From the NCBI GenBank assembly GCA_016177065.1, contig JACOVZ010000038.1, positions 1 to 8,825 on the forward strand: DNA of 8,825 bases, read 5' to 3'. A model generated the notes under the pieces. It saw only the letters and a program-made list of their open reading frames with translations. It did no database searches and had not been told where the DNA came from. Source of the DNA: Candidatus Wildermuthbacteria bacterium. Lineage in GTDB: Bacteria; Patescibacteriota; Minisyncoccia; Minisyncoccales; UBA10102. This document shows positions 1 to 7,484 of the stretch, piece by piece. Positions within the stretch are counted from its first letter, which is position 1; the number at the start of each line of letters is the position of its first letter. The position numbers and the translations under genes are program-made.

Positions 1-173
1 ATTAAAATATCCTGGGATACAATCTGGCCCTGGAAATATACCCTGAGAGCAAAAAGCATAAGCGCAAGAGAAAGAAGAAAAACAAAGATTGAAACGCCAA
101 GAATCACGCAAAGCCTGAAGGTTTCTTCAAGCGCAAGCTCTTTTTTGTATTGCGGGGGCAAAAGATTAATCAT
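1..173 (-). CDS. pilN: PilN, type IV pilus alignment protein (partial, N-terminal 57 codons)
   Basis: The frame opens with the ATG at 173..171, overlapping the pilM TGA (172..170), and runs open to the left edge, so the 3' part is missing. The N-terminus reads MINLLPPQYKKELALEE. This is the classic PilN opening, whose first residues (INLLP) bind PilM. A single hydrophobic helix follows (about residues 22-44: VILGVSIFVFLLSLALMLFAL), then the start of a periplasmic/extracytoplasmic part (RVYFQGQIVSQDIL). A GAGG lies nine bases upstream of the ATG. The order pilM-pilN supports the call. PilO would be expected next, beyond the window. Confidence 0.93.
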   Translation of the reverse strand, partial: MINLLPPQYKKELALEETFRLCVILGVSIFVFLLSLALMLFALRVYFQGQIVSQDIL

Positions 174-1273
174 ATGATCAAGCCTCTTAATGCAAGTCCG
201 AGCGCCGTGCTGTAGCTCAAAGATTGATCAAAAGGAATTGGGGGAAGATTATGAAAAGGAGCCTTTACAATGTTTGCCCAGGGATTCCCAAGCTCAACTT
301 CAATTGCAAGCTCTTTTGAAAGAAAATCCCGAAGGCCTTTAAGATTTGCGCCTCCTCCCGTAAGGATAACTTTTTTAATTTCTTTTTCATCCAATGTCAT
401 ATGCTGATGGGAAGCATGAGAGCCGTAATAATCAATATATTTTTTCATCTGCCCCGCAAGGCCAGAAAGCAGGGGCGACAATATCTCAAACACCCTGCGC
501 GCTTCTGAATCCTCGTTTTCTAGGCCATGTTTTCTCTTTAGGTTTTCTGCGGCAACTGCATCAACATTCAAGTTTTTTGCCAGGGCACCGGTAAGCTGAG
601 TGGAAGAAACGGGCACGGAAGCCGTGAATCTCAGGCTTGTGCCCGCGAATACGATAAAGCTCGTACGGGTCGCTCCCAGGTCAACGATCAGCAAGGGGAC
701 AAGAGAAACTTCATTGGGAATAAGGGCTCTGGCCTGGGCAAGAGATTCTATCTCAAGAGCAGCCATGGTGAATCCCGCTTTCTTGAAAAGAGAAACATAG
801 GAATCCACCACGGTTTTGGGAAGCGAAGCAAGAAGAGCATCCGTATGGTCAAGATGGTTTTTGAGCGGATGCACCGCCTGAGAATCAAGGTATACGGTTT
901 CCAAGGGATAGGGGATGTAATTTTCAGCTTCAAACACAATGGCTTCCGCAATATCCTCTTGGGAAATTTTTGGAAGCTGAATCACTTCCAGAAAGGCCTT
1001 TTCTTCGGGAAGAGAGGCCACAATATTTCGCGTCTTGATTTTTTCTCCCTGCACCTGCTGAACAGCAGAACGGAGAAGCGCCGCAAGATCCGCTTCTTTC
1101 TTGATTTCTCCCTGCTCAAGCACGCCCTGGGGGATCGGGAATTCCCCAAAAGAAGAAAGTCTTGCGCCCCGGCTTGTTTTTTTGAGTTTCGCAATCTTTA
1201 AAGAAAGGTCTGAGAGATCCAGGCCAAAGGCTTCCTGATGCAATGAAAAAAAATCAAACTGCATATAGTTCAT
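170..1273 (-). CDS. pilM: Type IV pilus alignment protein PilM (actin-like ATPase)
   Basis: PilM is a cytoplasmic actin/FtsA-fold protein that binds the N-terminal peptide of PilN and links the motor to the inner-membrane alignment complex. The 367 residues are normal for the family. Visible motifs are the first phosphate loop region FGLDLSDLSLKIAKL (16-30), the conserved EAENYIPYPLETVYLD (115-130), the second phosphate loop LIVDLGATRTSFIVFAG (195-211) and the adenosine motif VILTGGGANLKGL (302-314) followed by GNPWANI (329-335). The first loop has S-D where many PilM proteins have G-S, a variant I recall from candidate-phylum PilM. The start is the ATG at 1273, one base after the upstream stop, with GGAAGGA eleven bases before it; M4 is a less likely alternative. 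The TGA overlaps the pilN ATG (ATGA). Nothing suggests loss of function. Confidence 0.95.
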   Translation of the reverse strand: MNYMQFDFFSLHQEAFGLDLSDLSLKIAKLKKTSRGARLSSFGEFPIPQGVLEQGEIKKEADLAALLRSAVQQVQGEKIKTRNIVASLPEEKAFLEVIQLPKISQEDIAEAIVFEAENYIPYPLETVYLDSQAVHPLKNHLDHTDALLASLPKTVVDSYVSLFKKAGFTMAALEIESLAQARALIPNEVSLVPLLIVDLGATRTSFIVFAGTSLRFTASVPVSSTQLTGALAKNLNVDAVAAENLKRKHGLENEDSEARRVFEILSPLLSGLAGQMKKYIDYYGSHASHQHMTLDEKEIKKVILTGGGANLKGLRDFLSKELAIEVELGNPWANIVKAPFHNLPPIPFDQSLSYSTALGLALRGLII

Positions 1274-1274
1274 T

Positions 1275-2654
1275 CTACTCTATTTCCTTCCAGCTTGCGA
1301 CCTCAAAGGTGGCTCCAGGCCCTGAGGAGAACTGGATATTTGCCAAGCCCTGCTCGTATCGGATGATAGAATTGTTGTCTATGGCAAGCTTGTATGCCGT
1401 CACCTCTGTTATAGTCACCCCGTTATGGATATTGATCATGGAATTTGAGGCATAGAATATTGCGCCCGCCGCATTGTTGTGGATATCAACGGCTGCATTA
1501 TGATGGGTGCATTGGGGCTGCTGATTTCCGCCGTTGCATCCTGCCAAAATAGTCAGTATCATCACAAAACTTCCAGACTGCCCTGAACCCTGGAACATGG
1601 CGTTGTTGTCAAGGTGAACCCAGTTGTCGCTCACAATCACGCAACTCTTGTCATTGAATGAGGGATCGCACTTGATCGTTGCTCCGCTCCCGCTATTCAT
1701 GCTGATGGAACCTTGAATATACAATGTTCCTGTCACAACGAGAGTCTGCTTTTTTGTAAGAACAAGATTGCCTGTGATTTTCTTTGGCCCCAGCGAGAGA
1801 GTCTGCTTATCTTGGATAACACACTGCGCGTTCCCGCTGTCTCCGCAGTTTCCAACGATGGTGCCGCCAGCTGCAACATCCGCCTTCCATTGATCAATCG
1901 TTTCTTGAGAAATGGGCATTGCTTGTACGGGAGGGCTTGGCTGCCCGCCGAATCCTGTTCCCGGGGTCAGCGGGAGCGGACATACAGAAGAAGAGGGACT
2001 GTCTAAAAAATTGCGGGAACTGCTGTCAATCGCCTGATAATACGCGTTGCCGCAGATCTTGCTCTTCTTGATAGAATCTGCTCTGGCTGTTCCCTGCACG
2101 ATAACGTCTTCAAGCACGCTGAGGCCTCCTCCCGCAGCAACAATTGCATCTCCCGTAATCGTTGCGCCGTTATCTCCTTCAATAGGCCCGTTTGCATACA
2201 CGTTTCCCGTTGCTCCTCCTGCACCTTCAATTCTGCTGTTTTCTTGCATATCCAGCCCTCCGGCTCCAACCTGCGCTCCGTAAAAAAACGAAACTCCGCT
2301 TATTGAAACAGTAAGAATTGCTTCAAGGCTGCGGAACCTGTTTTGCTCTTGGCCTCGCGCAACAACTGTTCTTGAGTTTCCTTCAGAAACAACGGTAATG
2401 GTTGCCTCTGAGGATCCTGCCTCTAAAGAGTAGCTTTCAGAATACGGCAGAAGATTCTTAATGCGGTATGCCGCATCCTCAATTCCGGCCTCTGAGAGAA
2501 CTTGAGCCTGCGCGGATCTTGTAAGATTTCTTGAGATTGAAATGTTTGAGAATGTCACAAAAAATATGCTCCCGCCAATGGCAAGGGCAACTGAGGTGAC
2601 CAATACGCTCAAAAACAGCGCCGCAAATCCTCTTTGATGATTATTCTGTTTCAT
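1275..2654 (-). CDS. GspK/PilX-like tip pilin with large beta-repeat, cysteine-rich surface domain
   Basis: This 459-residue protein has a prepilin-like N-terminus, MKQNNHQRG|FAALFLSVLVTSVALAI, with a likely cut after G9. Mature +5 is F, not the usual E; lack of Glu5 is the mark of GspK, which caps the pseudopilus. After an N-terminal helical part (to about residue 70) and a short beta segment (80-125), the remaining 330 residues are rich in Gly, Asn, Ser and Ala. They contain degenerate short beta repeats such as ENSRIEGAGGATGNVYANG and DNGATITGDAIVA, and later NNAMFQGSG and NNAAGAIFYASNSMINIHNG. This suggests a beta-helix or beta-roll. Eight cysteines (201, 225, 270, 278, 329, 338, 373, 382) fall mostly in close pairs, so disulfides outside the cell are likely. 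I infer a pilus-tip adhesin or DNA/surface-binding protein; the ligand cannot be told. The start overlaps the GspJ-like gene by 14 bases without a clear Shine-Dalgarno, and the stop is one base before pilM. Confidence 0.82.
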   Translation of the reverse strand: MKQNNHQRGFAALFLSVLVTSVALAIGGSIFFVTFSNISISRNLTRSAQAQVLSEAGIEDAAYRIKNLLPYSESYSLEAGSSEATITVVSEGNSRTVVARGQEQNRFRSLEAILTVSISGVSFFYGAQVGAGGLDMQENSRIEGAGGATGNVYANGPIEGDNGATITGDAIVAAGGGLSVLEDVIVQGTARADSIKKSKICGNAYYQAIDSSSRNFLDSPSSSVCPLPLTPGTGFGGQPSPPVQAMPISQETIDQWKADVAAGGTIVGNCGDSGNAQCVIQDKQTLSLGPKKITGNLVLTKKQTLVVTGTLYIQGSISMNSGSGATIKCDPSFNDKSCVIVSDNWVHLDNNAMFQGSGQSGSFVMILTILAGCNGGNQQPQCTHHNAAVDIHNNAAGAIFYASNSMINIHNGVTITEVTAYKLAIDNNSIIRYEQGLANIQFSSGPGATFEVASWKEIE

Positions 2655-3165
2655 ACGCGCGGAGCGAAGCCGTGAAGGTTAGGGGTATTGATGCTCTGTA
2701 TTCAGGAAGGCTTGAAGGATTCACTGCTATTCGCAGATTAATCCTCAAGGAAGGAATGTCTCCTGTCATAACCTGGGCCGCGGTAAAGTTTTGCACTATG
2801 ACGCGGTCTGACGTAATAGGAAGAGGATCCTGCGATTCTCTTTTCATGCACAGCTGAGTTTGGCACAAAAAGAAGTCCACAAAAGTTGCTGTTTCTCCCT
2901 GGGGAAGCAGGTTCTTTGTTTCCAGAGAAAACTGGCCCGGATGCAAAGCAAACACGCTCGTTGGGGTATATATGCTTACTGCTTCCTGGATTTCTTTTGT
3001 CATGATGTCCTTTGCCCGTTGAGCCTGGAATACAACTTCGTTTTCAGATTGCACCTTTGCCTGGGTGCGCACGGTCCAGAAAACAAACGCTCCCACGGCT
3101 CCCAAGAGCATTGCAAAAAGTGCAACATACAGCATCATTTCAATTAAAGTAAATCCTTTTCTCAT
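2641..3165 (-). CDS. GspJ/PilW-like minor pilin
   Basis: This is a prepilin of 174 residues with a short leader cut after G4 (MRKG|FTLIEMMLYVALFAML). Mature F1 and E5 are canonical and the hydrophobic helix runs to about residue 31. The open frame extends upstream to 3228, but those 21 residues lie inside the previous gene and would bury the prepilin leader, so I start at 3165. There the ATG overlaps the previous stop (ATGA) and GGAGG lies at 3172..3168, with only two bases of spacing. The globular part begins with a helix (QAQRAKDIMTKEIQEA, about 47-62) and then beta-rich sequence, as in PilW/GspJ. C101 and C106 (FFLCQTQLCMKRES) could form a local disulfide. Its 3' end overlaps the next gene by 14 bases. 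By position and order it belongs to the H-I-J-K minor-pilin set. Confidence 0.86.
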   Translation of the reverse strand: MRKGFTLIEMMLYVALFAMLLGAVGAFVFWTVRTQAKVQSENEVVFQAQRAKDIMTKEIQEAVSIYTPTSVFALHPGQFSLETKNLLPQGETATFVDFFLCQTQLCMKRESQDPLPITSDRVIVQNFTAAQVMTGDIPSLRINLRIAVNPSSLPEYRASIPLTFTASLRAYETE

Positions 3166-3662
3166 TGCCTCCAGTTCGTAAGATAGCTTGTTAATTGCAC
3201 CTGGTGAGGCCTTCCTTTCTCCGACCACGAAACCGTGCTGAGAACTTTCTTGGTATTGGGGTCTGGATTTCCAGAACTTTCCACGATATCAAAATCTGCA
3301 TTACGGAGAGCATCTGTAAATATCAAGGATCTTGAGAATATGCCCAAAACTTCAACTCCCTGAACCATTTGCCATTTGGGAGGATCATCCAATGAAAGAG
3401 AAGGATGGTAGTCAACTCCCTGGGCAAAAGAGCCGAGCGAACTTTCCCAAGAAACTCCATCCCTGATATTTCTTACTGCTTCCAGCTGTTCTTGTGAAAG
3501 GGCAACGGCCTGCGCTGTCTGGTTCATAAGCTGGCTCTGGGTCAAAGAAAAGGAAGCCAGGCCCAAAAGCGAAGAAAGGGCAAGCCCAATGACTGCTGTC
3601 ACAATCATAATCTCAACAACCGTAACTCCTTTTTTACTATTGCAAAGCAGGTTCTGAAACAT
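3162..3662 (-). CDS. GspI/PilV-like minor pilin
   Basis: This is a prepilin of 166 residues. I start it at the ATG at 3662 (MFQNLLCNSKKG|VTVVEIMIV) rather than further upstream at 3725. The later start gives a normal 12-residue basic leader and has AGGGGA nine bases upstream, while the longer reading would add 21 residues lying wholly inside the previous gene. Mature +1 is V (F or M is more usual) and +5 is E, followed by a hydrophobic helix to about residue 40. The motif SQEQLEAVRNIRDGVSW (56-72) is common in PilV-like pilins of candidate-phylum bacteria. The C-terminus KVLSTVSWSEKG...LTSYLTNWRQ is the usual end of that group. The first bases overlap the GspH-like gene by 26; the TGA stop overlaps the next gene as ATGA. 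It probably forms part of the minor-pilin priming complex. Confidence 0.87.
   Translation of the reverse strand: MFQNLLCNSKKGVTVVEIMIVTAVIGLALSSLLGLASFSLTQSQLMNQTAQAVALSQEQLEAVRNIRDGVSWESSLGSFAQGVDYHPSLSLDDPPKWQMVQGVEVLGIFSRSLIFTDALRNADFDIVESSGNPDPNTKKVLSTVSWSEKGRPHQVQLTSYLTNWRQ
3168..3172 (-). promoter_or_regulatory. Ribosome binding site that fixes the PilW-like start
   Basis: GGAGG on the minus strand, two bases before the ATG at 3165. The spacing is tighter than usual, but together with the ATGA overlap and the canonical prepilin leader it decides the start against the in-frame ATG at 3228. Confidence 0.55.
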
Positions 3663-4515
3663 ACAAAGAAGTCCCCTGGGAAGTCTGCCCCTGGGCATCA
3701 TATTGAATAATTGTTCCTGTCGCATCTCCAGTTAGCGAAATGGAGAGGCCTTTTGTGTTGTATCTTTTATCCCTGCGTATTGAAAACTGCGTTCCCTCCG
3801 CAGGGTCGTTGAATGAATGAGTTAAGATTTGAAGCGTCTGGGCTTGCCCCGCAACCATGACAATTCCCTCCCAGAACACTTGCCCTGACTGCATATTTGA
3901 GCTGATCAGAATTGACTGCAAAACAGGAGACCCGCCATTGGGGAAAGTGATTACAATGCTCTCTGATATTTGAATCTGGCGGTTGGCGTAATCTATATGC
4001 GCGTGTCTGGAATCCTTTATTCTATCTTGGTCTGAAACTGCAGCTTGCTGGCTTGCTTCCGCCGTTCCTGAAGAGTCCACAAAAATGGAGCGGGTTTGAG
4101 ACGCATCTGCCTTCAATCTCAGAGAAACCTCTCCTGCTTCTGCTGTCTGGCCTGTAAGTCTCTGAAAAACAACCTGCGAGGCAGGCACGGTAACATTAAA
4201 AAGTTCAATAGTCCCCGGAAGCTCGTATGTAATGTCCTGCGGAACGTCTCTTGCTTCAAAGCTCGCTCCTTTGAAAAGAATATAAGAATGAGGATTAGAC
4301 ATGGTATCAAAATACACTCCGTAGGAACTTGAGTTTTCAGAGGCCAATGTCTTGCTTTGGGCGATTCTCAGCTGGCCGATTATTCCCTGAAGAGAAGAAT
4401 CCAAAGATTTCTGGCGTTCAAAAACTCTCAGAGCAGGAGTCATAAGAACCGCCACCAAGCCCACAATAAAGAACCCAATGAAAAGTTCTATGAAAGTGAA
4501 TCCTTTTGCGTTCAT
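3637..4515 (-). CDS. GspH/FimT-like minor pilin with a long C-terminal extension
   Basis: This is a prepilin with a short leader cut after G5 (MNAKG|FTFIELFIGFFIVGL). Mature residue +1 is F and +5 is E, followed by a hydrophobic helix to about residue 28. Residues about 35-150 read as a GspH/FimT domain, with RIAQSKTLASE near the start and IFVDSSGTA (144-151) near the end. At 292 residues it is clearly longer than usual GspH/FimT proteins (roughly 150-200). The extra part (about 160-292) holds DSRHAH (168-173), WEG (215-217), QTLQILTH (226-233) and IRRDKRYN (246-253), a set I recall from candidate-phylum surface proteins. There are no cysteines. The ATG overlaps the pilC stop as ATGA, and the 3' end overlaps the next gene by 26 bases. 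Its likely role is a minor pilin in the tip or priming complex. The function of the extension is unknown. Confidence 0.87.
   Translation of the reverse strand: MNAKGFTFIELFIGFFIVGLVAVLMTPALRVFERQKSLDSSLQGIIGQLRIAQSKTLASENSSSYGVYFDTMSNPHSYILFKGASFEARDVPQDITYELPGTIELFNVTVPASQVVFQRLTGQTAEAGEVSLRLKADASQTRSIFVDSSGTAEASQQAAVSDQDRIKDSRHAHIDYANRQIQISESIVITFPNGGSPVLQSILISSNMQSGQVFWEGIVMVAGQAQTLQILTHSFNDPAEGTQFSIRRDKRYNTKGLSISLTGDATGTIIQYDAQGQTSQGTSLYVSEPALQ
3672..3677 (-). promoter_or_regulatory. Ribosome binding site that fixes the PilV-like start
   Basis: AGGGGA on the minus strand (3677..3672), nine bases before the ATG at 3662. It favours this start over the upstream in-frame ATG at 3725 and lies inside the end of the preceding pilin gene. 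Confidence 0.6.
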
Positions 4516-5738
4516 TGCTGTTGAAGCGAACCTAGCATGGAATACATGGGCTGGATCATGGAAACCGCAAAGAACCCTACCACGCCCCCGATAAGAAGCA
4601 TGAGTATGGGCTCAACGATTGAGGCCAAGTTCTGAGTAATCTGCTCAACTTCATTTTCAAAGAATTCCGCAAGCTTCCCCAAAACTTCCGAACTCTGCCC
4701 GGTTTCTTCCCCAACCTCAATCATTTGAATGACAATCAAGGGATACAAAGATGAAGCAGGTTTCAGCACCTCTGAAAGCTTTTGCCCCTTGCCAACTTCT
4801 TGAGCCGCATTTGCCAGCGCTTCCCGATAAAAACTGTTCCCCAGCACCTTAGACGTAATCTCAAGAGACCTGACGATTGGAACTCCTGAGGCAATGAGAG
4901 AACTTAACGTTCTCACTGTCACCGCGGCATTGGTCTTCTTGACGATTCCGGAAATAACAGGAGCCTTGAGCGTCAAGGAATCAAGCATTCTTTTGCCTGA
5001 AGCAGTGCGGGCCGCCTTCCAGAACAATAGCGAGACGGAAGCTGCGATTGCAATGGCGAAATACCACTGAAAGCTCAGAAAATTCCCAAGCCCGATGACA
5101 AGCCGCGTTGTTATAGGAAGCTGAACTCCTAAATCCGCAAAGGTTTTTGCCAGTGTCGGCACCACCACGACAAGCATCATCAGCCCAATGCCGAACATTG
5201 CGCATACGACAATGGCGGGATACATCAAGGCTCCCAGAACTTTTGACCTAAGCTCATGCTGTTTCTCAAGCTGAAGGCTAAGGTTTGAAAGCACGCTTTC
5301 CAAAGTTCCAGACTCCTCGCCCACCTTAATCATATTTGTGAAGATGTCAGGGAATATCGCGGGGTATGCTCCCATTGCGTCTGAAAGCGTGGACCCTTTG
5401 AGGATTTTTTCTTTAATGCTCCTGAGAGCTTTCTGGAATGTGGAGCTCGCAGCTTGCTCTTGGAGCACATCCAGAGATTTTGGGAGCGAAACTCCGGAAG
5501 ACACCATGACTTTGAGATTTCTGATAAAGAAAAGCTTTTCTCCCATGGAAACTCCAAACGAAATCTTTAAAAAAGAAAGTGGCGAGGATTTTTTCTCATT
5601 GTCCTTTGCCTTTGCAGAGGTAAGCATAAGATTCCTTGCGCGAAGAACATGCGCAAGCTCCTGCTCTGTGTTTGCAGTCTCTTCTCCTGAAACTCTTTCC
5701 CCCTGCGCAGAGATGGCGTTGTATGAATATAAAGGCAT
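4512..5738 (-). CDS. pilC: Type IV pilus inner-membrane platform protein PilC (GspF family)
   Basis: PilC is the polytopic membrane protein that couples PilB to pilin extraction. The 408 residues match the family length. The N-terminus (MPLYSYNAISAQGERVSGEE) is the typical PilC/GspF opening. Two homologous GspF cytoplasmic domains follow (about 68-190 and 270-390), each carrying the diagnostic signature: KVGEESGTL (138-146) and EVGEETGQ (341-348). Membrane helices lie at about 172-194, 215-240 and 375-397. The start follows the pilB stop with no gap and only a weak GGA upstream, so coupling is likely. The TGA stop overlaps the next ATG in an ATGA. No truncation or missing signature was seen. 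It contains a single cysteine (C179, in a membrane helix). Confidence 0.97.
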   Translation of the reverse strand: MPLYSYNAISAQGERVSGEETANTEQELAHVLRARNLMLTSAKAKDNEKKSSPLSFLKISFGVSMGEKLFFIRNLKVMVSSGVSLPKSLDVLQEQAASSTFQKALRSIKEKILKGSTLSDAMGAYPAIFPDIFTNMIKVGEESGTLESVLSNLSLQLEKQHELRSKVLGALMYPAIVVCAMFGIGLMMLVVVVPTLAKTFADLGVQLPITTRLVIGLGNFLSFQWYFAIAIAASVSLLFWKAARTASGKRMLDSLTLKAPVISGIVKKTNAAVTVRTLSSLIASGVPIVRSLEITSKVLGNSFYREALANAAQEVGKGQKLSEVLKPASSLYPLIVIQMIEVGEETGQSSEVLGKLAEFFENEVEQITQNLASIVEPILMLLIGGVVGFFAVSMIQPMYSMLGSLQQQ

Positions 5739-7484
5739 TTATTCCATGACGACTCGTAAAACTTCTTCTATGGTAGTGGCTCCCTGAGCCGCCTTGATAA
5801 ATCCGTCCTCAACCATAGTAAGCATCCCTTCCTGCTGGGCCTGAGCCTGAATCTGGTCTGAAGTTGCCTGCTTGAGGATAAGTTCTTTGACTGTTTCGGT
5901 CACCGGAAGAACTTCGTAAATCCCAAGCCTTCCCTTGTATCCGTCAGGAGACTCAGAAGAAGCCTGGGGCCTCCTGAACTCTGCATCTTTCAAAGACTGG
6001 CTTTGTTTTATGATCTTCTCCTTTTTTAAAACACTTTCAATCTTTTTTTCGTCAATGTAAGACCCAATGCGCTCAATATCCTGGCTCGCAAGGTGATACG
6101 GCTGCCCCGAACCTGCCAATTTTCTCACAAGGCGCTGTGCCACGATCACGTTTATAGTGGAAGAGATAAGGAACGGCTCAGCTCCCATGTCAATGAGCCT
6201 TGGAATTGCTCCCGAGGCGCTGTTTGTATGCAAAGTGGAAAGCACCAAATGCCCGGTAAGCGACGCATTAATGGCAAGTTCCGCAGTTTCGCGGTCTCTA
6301 ATTTCTCCCACCATAACAATATCGGGATCTTGCCTGAGGAGAGACCTGAGGCCCGAAGCAAAGGTAAGGTTAATTTTCGGATTGACCTGCGTTTGATTTA
6401 TCCTGGGCATGTGGTACTCCACGGGGTCCTCCACTGTGGAGATGTTTACTTCCGGAGTATTGAGAATCTCCATCATGGAATACAAGGTTGTAGTCTTCCC
6501 AGACCCCGTGGGGCCTGTCACAAGAATCATTCCCACGGGTTTTCTTAAGCTCCTGTGGATGATCTCCAGCCCCTCCCCGCTCAAACCAAGCTCCTCAAGA
6601 GTAAACGCCTTTGCTCCTTCTGACAAAAGCCTCATCACCACCTTTTCTCCGTCAAACACAGGAAGTATGGACACGCGGATTGAGTACCGGTATTCATCGG
6701 TTTCCACCTTGAATCTTCCGTCCTGGGGAAGACGATGCTCGTCCAGCTTCAAAGAAGAAAGCACCTTGATGCGCGCCACAATGCCGGAAGCCGCAAGCTT
6801 CGGAAGCACCATGGCGTCTCTCAGAATGCCGTCAATGCGGTACCGCACGATCACCTCCTTTTCCAAGGGCTCAATGTGAATGTCGGAAGCTCTCTGCAGA
6901 ATGGCGTGTTTGAGCAGAGTATCCACAATTCTGATCACGGGAAGGTCCTGCGCTATTTTCTCCAGCTCTCCCTGCTCCTCTCCGCTTTCCTCCTGAACGG
7001 TTTTAATGCCCGTTACTTCCTTTTGAATAATATCTCCGAATTCTGCTTCCAGGCTCCTCGCGTACTGTACAAGCACATGCTTGATGCTTTCCTGGGTTGT
7101 AAGCCTGGGAAGAATTCTCAGATTGGATTTTTTCTTTATGAATTCAATGGTTGCCAGATCATCCGGGTCCAGCATTGCGACCTCAAGATCTGAACCTTGC
7201 TTGCGAAACGCCACAATGTTGTGGGATTTCGCAATGGGCTCTGGAATGATTTTCAGCACCTCAGGGTTAATGGTTTCCTCCTGCAGATTCACGAATGGAA
7301 TCCCCAGAATGTATGCCTCGGTCCTGATGAGGTCCTCTTCTGAGATAAGATGCTCATGCACCAGTATGTCCCTGAGTTTCTTTTTCTCCTCTTTTGCTTT
7401 CTTTTCCGCAACGTCAAAATCCGCTTCCTTTAAAAGCCCTGCATCAAGAAGAAACGCCTTGAGTTGTTGATTCTCAATTTTCAT
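5739..7484 (-). CDS. pilB: Type IV pilus assembly ATPase PilB (GspE/VirB11 family)
   Basis: PilB is the cytoplasmic hexameric motor that powers pilus extension through PilC. The 581-residue protein is near the family's usual length. The N-terminal part (about 1-150) is T2SSE-N/MshEN-like. An N2 domain follows (about 180-290, with SDIHIEP and RYRIDG). The C-terminal ATPase has the Walker A GPTGSGKT (324-331), the Asp box VEDPVEY (351-357), Walker B with DPDIVMVGEIRD (386-397) and the His box LTGHLVLSTLHTN (409-421). Catalytic residues look intact, so it should be active. Two oddities stand out. The protein contains no cysteine at all, so the zinc-binding tetracysteine motif usual in PilB/GspE is absent: the region about 455-515 keeps only the flanks, RLVRKL and DGYKGRLGIYEVL. 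The N-terminal repeats that bind c-di-GMP in MshEN domains are degenerate (KLRDILVHEHLI in place of an RLG..L...G pattern). The retraction ATPase PilT is ruled out by length and the N-terminal domain. The stop is directly followed by the pilC ATG. Confidence 0.97.
   Translation of the reverse strand: MKIENQQLKAFLLDAGLLKEADFDVAEKKAKEEKKKLRDILVHEHLISEEDLIRTEAYILGIPFVNLQEETINPEVLKIIPEPIAKSHNIVAFRKQGSDLEVAMLDPDDLATIEFIKKKSNLRILPRLTTQESIKHVLVQYARSLEAEFGDIIQKEVTGIKTVQEESGEEQGELEKIAQDLPVIRIVDTLLKHAILQRASDIHIEPLEKEVIVRYRIDGILRDAMVLPKLAASGIVARIKVLSSLKLDEHRLPQDGRFKVETDEYRYSIRVSILPVFDGEKVVMRLLSEGAKAFTLEELGLSGEGLEIIHRSLRKPVGMILVTGPTGSGKTTTLYSMMEILNTPEVNISTVEDPVEYHMPRINQTQVNPKINLTFASGLRSLLRQDPDIVMVGEIRDRETAELAINASLTGHLVLSTLHTNSASGAIPRLIDMGAEPFLISSTINVIVAQRLVRKLAGSGQPYHLASQDIERIGSYIDEKKIESVLKKEKIIKQSQSLKDAEFRRPQASSESPDGYKGRLGIYEVLPVTETVKELILKQATSDQIQAQAQQEGMLTMVEDGFIKAAQGATTIEEVLRVVME

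Noticed and set aside
1275..2654. Possibility that the Gly/Asn-rich gene is a bactofilin or a phage tail-fibre protein
   Set aside because: The prepilin-like N-terminus and the position between GspJ-like and pilM fit a GspK/PilX-like tip pilin much better; no phage genes are nearby.
3166..3228. Upstream extension of the PilW-like gene to the ATG at 3228
   Set aside because: It would put 21 residues ahead of the prepilin leader and lies wholly inside the previous gene. The ATG at 3165 has GGAGG and a canonical MRKG|FTLIE leader.
3663..3725. Upstream extension of the PilV-like gene to the ATG at 3725
   Set aside because: The added residues overlap the previous gene and lengthen the leader beyond the usual size. 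The ATG at 3662 has a suitable AGGGGA site.
5338..5787. Plus-strand open frame opposite pilC and the end of pilB
   Set aside because: Shadow of pilC/pilB; no recognisable motif or start signal.
6409..6879. Long plus-strand open frames opposite pilB (6093-6548, 6409-6879, 6735-7193, 7081-7470)
   Set aside because: They are antisense shadows of pilB, whose frame has every ATPase motif. Their translations show no domain-like pattern, and no ribosome binding site or promoter was seen for them.
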